Of a stretch of DNA of 64,000 bases, positions 60,347-64,000 are shown piece by piece. The translations under genes were made by a program, and so were the position numbers. Under the pieces are notes generated by a model. The model was not told where the DNA came from. It did no database searches and saw nothing but the letters and a program-made list of their open reading frames with translations. Location of the stretch: assembly GCA_958296385.1 (NCBI GenBank), contig OY282494.1:1285416-1349415 (forward strand). The letters are read 5' to 3'. The DNA comes from an uncultured Dehalococcoidia bacterium (GTDB lineage Bacteria > Chloroflexota > Dehalococcoidia > Lucifugimonadales > UBA3495). The first letter of the stretch is position 1. Each line of letters opens with the position of its first letter.

Positions 60347-60409
60347 CCGGCCCGCCCGGCAAACGATGCTGTTCACAACGACGCTATTCGCGAGGATTCG
60401 GCAATCACA

Positions 60410-61192
60410 ATGACCACCGCCAACCCCATCCTTGAGGTGCAAGACCTCCACGTTTCCATCGACGAGCAGGAAATCCTGCGCGGCGTTAACCTGACCGTGC
60501 GCCCCGGCGAAATTCACGCCATTATGGGCCCCAACGGCTCCGGCAAGAGCACCCTTGCCAACACCCTCGCCGGCCGCCCCGAATACACCGTCACCGGCGG
60601 CAAGGCCATTTACAACGGTATGAACTTGCTGGACATGGAACCCGAAGACCGCGCCCGCGCCGGTATGTTCCTGGCCTTTCAATACCCGGTTGAGCTGCCC
60701 GGCGTGCGGGCCTGGCAGTTCCTCAAGGCGGCGATTGACGCCAAGCGCGTGCATCACGGCGACGAGGAGATGGGCGCCCGCGACTTTGACCGCCTGCTCC
60801 GCGCGAAAGTAGCCGAGGTTGAGATTGACCCTGAACTGGTGCGCCGTTCGGTGAACGAAGGTTTCTCCGGGGGCGAAAAGAAGCGCAACGAAGTTTTGCA
60901 GATGGCGCTGCTGGAGCCCACCCTGTCCCTGCTGGACGAAACCGACTCCGGCCTGGACATCGACGCCCTGCGCATCGTCGCCGACGGCGTGAACCGCCTG
61001 CGCCGCCCCGACAACGCCGCCGTGGTGGTAACCCACTACCAGCGCATCCTCAACTACATCACCCCCGACCGCGTGCATATCCTGCTGGATGGCCGCATCG
61101 TCCACAGCGGCGGCCCCGAACTCGCCGAACAGCTGGAAGCCCAGGGCTACGATTGGGTGCGCGAGGAATCCGCAGCCGCCGCCGCCGGATAA
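60410..61192 (+). CDS. sufC: Suf complex ATPase SufC
   Basis: SufC is the ABC-type ATPase of the SufBCD complex. The 260-residue protein has Walker A MGPNGSGKSTLANTL (about residues 39-53), the Q-loop AFQYPVE, signature-like FSGGEKKRNEVLQ and Walker B LSLLDETDSGLDIDAL with the switch VVVTHYQRIL. It starts 63 bases after sufB; the ribosome site is weak (GAGGA 13 bases away). Ordering B-C-D-S-U is that of many Gram-positive-type and Chloroflexota operons. Confidence 0.97.
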   Translation: MTTANPILEVQDLHVSIDEQEILRGVNLTVRPGEIHAIMGPNGSGKSTLANTLAGRPEYTVTGGKAIYNGMNLLDMEPEDRARAGMFLAFQYPVELPGVRAWQFLKAAIDAKRVHHGDEEMGARDFDRLLRAKVAEVEIDPELVRRSVNEGFSGGEKKRNEVLQMALLEPTLSLLDETDSGLDIDALRIVADGVNRLRRPDNAAVVVTHYQRILNYITPDRVHILLDGRIVHSGGPELAEQLEAQGYDWVREESAAAAAG

Positions 61193-61270
61193 TGCCGCCG
61201 CCCGCCGCCGGCCTTTCCCGCCCATCCCACTAATCCCGTCCCGCCCTCACTCACCCCCCAGGTCCATCGG

Positions 61271-62635
61271 ATGACAACTGCCACTACCGCCGACGCCTAC
61301 CCCCACTACGCCGCCGCTTTCCAGGCGCAATCGCCGGCGGCCCCGCCGCCCCTGCGCGCCCTGCGCGATAGGGGATGGGACGCTTTCGCCCGTCTGGGCC
61401 TGCCCACCGCCCGCCGGGGCAACGAACCCTGGAAGTACACCAACGTTGCCCCCATCGCCCGCGCCGCCTTCGCCCATCCCGAACCCCTGCCGGTCGACGA
61501 ATCGGCGGCCACGCTGGCCCACGTGCAAGCCAATGCGCCCTGGCACTCCGATTGGCGTAATCTGGTGTTCGTGGACGGCGTTTTTGCCCCCGCCCTGTCC
61601 GCTGAAATTGCGCCGGGCGATTCGCCCCACTCCCTGATTGTAGCCCCCATATCAGCGACGCTGCGGGCCGGCCACGACGATTCGTTAGATCTGCTTGGCG
61701 AACTGGCCGCCCCGGACGATGACGGCTTTGTCGCCCTCAACACCGCCTTTTTGCAAGAGGGCGTGAACATCGCCGTACCCGCTGACGTGGACGCCGGTGT
61801 TGCTAATCTGGTCTATTTGTCCACTGGCCGCGCCCAGCCGCGCGCCACCTACCCCCGCATCATCATATCCGCCCAGCGCAACGCCCGCCTGCGGGTGATT
61901 GAAACCTACGCCGGGCCCGACGACACCCGTTATTTCACCAACGCGGTTACCGAAATCCACGTCCACGACGGCGCAGCGGTGGAGCATTACCGCCTGCTGC
62001 TGGACGGCCGGGACGCCTACCACGTTGGCACCAGCCGGGTCATCCAGCACCGCGATTCCACGTTCTCGTCGGTAGCGATCGCCCGCGGCGCGGCTTTGGG
62101 CCGCAACGATTTTGGCGTAGTCCTCGCCGGCGCCGGCGCCCACTGCACGCTCAACGGCCTGTACCTGACCACCGGCCAGCAGCACATTGACAACTACATC
62201 AACATTGACCACCCGGAACCCCACGGCACCAGCCGCCTGTTTTACAAGGGCATCCTGGATGGCCAGTCCCGGGCCGTGTTCGGCGGCAACGTCACCGTCC
62301 GGGAGGGCGCGCAAAAAACCGACGCCCAGCAGACGGACAAAAACCTGCTGCTGTCCGAGCAGGCCGAGGTGGACAGCAAGCCCAGCCTGCTGATTTACGC
62401 CGACGACGTAAAGTGCGGACACGGCGCCACCGCCGGCCATATTGACCTGGACACCGTATTTTATATGCGCAGCCGGGGACTCGACCTGCCCACCGTCAGC
62501 CGCATCCTGATTCACGCCTTTGCCAGCGAGATTATCGACACCGTCGCCCTGGCGCCCCTGCGCGATTACCTGCACGACCAGTTCCGCAACGCCATCCCCG
62601 ACGCCGACATCTCGCTGCCCATAGGAGGCCGCTAG
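61271..62635 (+). CDS. sufD: Iron-sulfur cluster assembly protein SufD
   Basis: A 454-residue beta-helix protein paralogous to SufB. Key regions are GNEPWKYTNVAPIARAAF at the start, TLNGLYLTTGQQHIDNYINIDHPEPHGTSRLFYKGILDG and AEVDSKPSLLIYADDVKCGHGATAGHIDLDTVFYMRSRG, with the GHGA-type sequence of SufD. The N-terminal 100 residues are typical helical region. The stop overlaps the sufS GTG by one base (TAGTG), so sufD and sufS are coupled. Confidence 0.95.
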   Translation: MTTATTADAYPHYAAAFQAQSPAAPPPLRALRDRGWDAFARLGLPTARRGNEPWKYTNVAPIARAAFAHPEPLPVDESAATLAHVQANAPWHSDWRNLVFVDGVFAPALSAEIAPGDSPHSLIVAPISATLRAGHDDSLDLLGELAAPDDDGFVALNTAFLQEGVNIAVPADVDAGVANLVYLSTGRAQPRATYPRIIISAQRNARLRVIETYAGPDDTRYFTNAVTEIHVHDGAAVEHYRLLLDGRDAYHVGTSRVIQHRDSTFSSVAIARGAALGRNDFGVVLAGAGAHCTLNGLYLTTGQQHIDNYINIDHPEPHGTSRLFYKGILDGQSRAVFGGNVTVREGAQKTDAQQTDKNLLLSEQAEVDSKPSLLIYADDVKCGHGATAGHIDLDTVFYMRSRGLDLPTVSRILIHAFASEIIDTVALAPLRDYLHDQFRNAIPDADISLPIGGR

Positions 62636-63903
62636 TGACCACTGCGACAGGACAAAACCCGGCCGCCCTGGCCGATGGCCTGAACGCCATTGACGCCCAC
62701 CGCCTGCGCCGGGATTTTCCCATCCTCAATCAGGAAATCAACGGCCAGCCGCTGGTGTACCTGGACAGCGCGGCAACCACCCAAAAACCCCAGGTAGTCA
62801 TTGACGCCATCGTTGACTACTACACCCGCAACAACGCCAACGTGCATCGGGGCGTCCACACCCTCAGCCAGCGCGCCACCGACGATTACGAGCGGGCCCG
62901 CGAGGCGGTGCGCCGTTTCATCAACGCCCCGGAGTCCTGCGAAGTCATCTACGTGCGCGGCACCACCGAGGGCCTGAACCTCGTCGCCAGCAGCTACGGG
63001 CGCAAGTATTTCAAGCCCGGCGATGAAGTCATCGTCACCGGAATGGAGCATCATTCCAACATCGTCCCCTGGCAGATTCTCGGCAAGGAAATCGGCGTCA
63101 AACTGCGCGTCGTGCCGTTCAACGACGACGGCGAATTGCTGCTTGACCAGTTTGAGTCCATGCTTGGCGACCGCACCCGCATGGTGTCGGTAGTCCACCA
63201 GTCCAACGCCCTGGGCACCGTGAACCCGGTCAAGACCATGGCCAGCCTGGCCCACGCCCGGGGCGTTCCGGTGATGCTCGACGCCGCCCAGTCCATACCC
63301 CATATGCCCATTGACGTGCAAGACCTGGGCGCGGATTTCGTAGCGTTCTCCGGGCATAAGATGTACGGCCCCACCGGCATCGGCGTGCTGTGGGGGCGGG
63401 CCGAACTCCTCGACGCAATGCCCCCCTACCAGTCGGGCGGTGAGATGATTCGCTCGGTTACCTTTGAGGAAACCATCTACAACGACCTCCCCGCCAAGTT
63501 TGAGGCCGGCACCCCGGACATCGCCGGCGCCATCGGCCTGGGCGCCGCCGTAGAGTACCTCGAGGCCATCGGCATGGCCCGCATCGCCCGCTACGAACAC
63601 GCCCTGATGCGCTACGGCGCCGAGCGTCTGGGCAGCATCGCCGGCGTGCGCCTCGTCGGAACCGCTGCCAACAAGGGCGGCGTTCTGTCCTTCATAATGG
63701 ACGCCGCCCACGCCCACGACATCGGCACCATCCTGGACGCCGCCGGCATCGCAGTACGCACCGGCCATCACTGCGCCCAGCCCGTAATGGCCCGCTACGA
63801 AATATCGGCAACCGCCCGCGCCTCGCTGGGCCTGTACAACACCACCGACGACATTGACGCCCTGGTAAAGGCGATTGACCGCGTGATTGAGGTATTTGGC
63901 TAA
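62635..63903 (+). CDS. sufS: Cysteine desulfurase SufS
   Basis: A 422-residue PLP enzyme of the group II cysteine desulfurases that supplies sulfur as a persulfide. The PLP lysine is Lys242 (FSGHKMYGPTGIGVLWG) and the active-site cysteine is Cys380 (VRTGHHCAQPVMAR). VYLDSAATTQKP and SNALGTVNPVKTM are also typical. The start is GTG. Its TAA stop overlaps the next ATG (TAATG), linking it to its sulfur acceptor SufU. Confidence 0.96.
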   Translation: MTTATGQNPAALADGLNAIDAHRLRRDFPILNQEINGQPLVYLDSAATTQKPQVVIDAIVDYYTRNNANVHRGVHTLSQRATDDYERAREAVRRFINAPESCEVIYVRGTTEGLNLVASSYGRKYFKPGDEVIVTGMEHHSNIVPWQILGKEIGVKLRVVPFNDDGELLLDQFESMLGDRTRMVSVVHQSNALGTVNPVKTMASLAHARGVPVMLDAAQSIPHMPIDVQDLGADFVAFSGHKMYGPTGIGVLWGRAELLDAMPPYQSGGEMIRSVTFEETIYNDLPAKFEAGTPDIAGAIGLGAAVEYLEAIGMARIARYEHALMRYGAERLGSIAGVRLVGTAANKGGVLSFIMDAAHAHDIGTILDAAGIAVRTGHHCAQPVMARYEISATARASLGLYNTTDDIDALVKAIDRVIEVFG

Positions 63904-64000
63904 TGACATCGGACTTGAGCGACCTTTACCAGGAGATTTTGCTGGAACACAACCGGCGCCCCCGCAACTTCCGCACGGTGGACGGCGCAACCCACCAGGC
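63903..64000 (+). CDS. sufU: Sulfur acceptor/scaffold SufU (N-terminus only)
   Basis: The visible 32 codons read MTSDLSDLYQEILLEHNRRP then RNFRTVDGA, the standard N-terminus of SufU/IscU-type proteins, which take sulfur from SufS. The rest lies beyond the window. The ATG overlaps the sufS stop by one base. Confidence 0.85.
   Translation, partial: MTSDLSDLYQEILLEHNRRPRNFRTVDGATHQ

Overview
The window looks like a GC-rich chromosome segment from a member of the Chloroflexota, probably a Dehalococcoidia/SAR202-like lineage. This is inference. It rests on a 16S rRNA gene with no 23S, 5S or tRNA gene beside it (unlinked rRNA genes are known in Dehalococcoidia), the general look of the 16S, and a gene mix of PaREP1/HEPN-like proteins, a luciferase-like monooxygenase, thiolase plus DUF35 protein, ETF and aprBA. 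No phage, transposase or CRISPR array is visible. Most transcription units carry an extended -10 box (TGn followed by a TATAAT-like hexamer), and several starts lie so close to it that the mRNAs may be leaderless.

Layout. 1-7.7 kb: aprA (cut by the window edge) and aprB (adenylylsulfate reductase), separated by about 5.6 kb that holds three PaREP1-like genes, a divergent XRE regulator, a small lipoprotein array with a chimeric member and a nonsense-broken member, a TM2 protein and a GT39-like membrane protein. 7.7-8.5 kb: non-coding, with a roughly 500 bp repeat element that recurs at 38.6 kb. 8.5-19.3 kb: lepA, a zinc-ribbon protein, a protein with a duplicated fold, DinB, membrane proteins, two tandem MFS transporters, an asparaginase-like protein with an altered catalytic triad, and a phosphoesterase. 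19.4-21.2 kb: orphan 16S rRNA with promoter and terminator. 21.3-25.2 kb: thiL-tsaE-tsaB-ndk, facing rsfS and a repetitive coiled-coil protein. 25.4-31.4 kb: gltB-gltD. 31.4-40.1 kb: pyruvate kinase, monooxygenase, acetyltransferase, VOC protein, two exported hypotheticals, DUF35-thiolase, the second repeat copy, another PaREP1-like gene and a cupin.

40.1-45.4 kb is a metal (probably zinc) island on the minus strand, Fur/Zur regulator then znuA-znuC-znuB and an MFS transporter. Both the ABC ATPase and the MFS protein end in long His-rich tails. 45.5-48.7 kb: HAS-barrel protein, HerA-type ATPase and panC. 48.8-57.3 kb is defence-like: a DUF262/DUF1524 (GmrSD-type) protein, a ribbon-helix-helix/PIN toxin-antitoxin pair, then, after etfBA and an aldo/keto reductase, an unrecognised overlapping gene pair and an Eco47II-type restriction-modification operon coupled to a DUF1802 gene. 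57.3-58.6 kb: a 3-methyladenine glycosylase and a TatD nuclease. 58.8-64 kb: the sufBCDSU iron-sulfur assembly operon, cut at the right edge.

Functional links. The Suf system could supply clusters for AprB, glutamate synthase and the electron-transfer proteins. The strongest leads for something undescribed are the duplicated structured repeat element, the overlapping unknown pair in the restriction-modification operon, the His-tailed zinc island, the PaREP1-apr association and the chimeric lipoprotein array.
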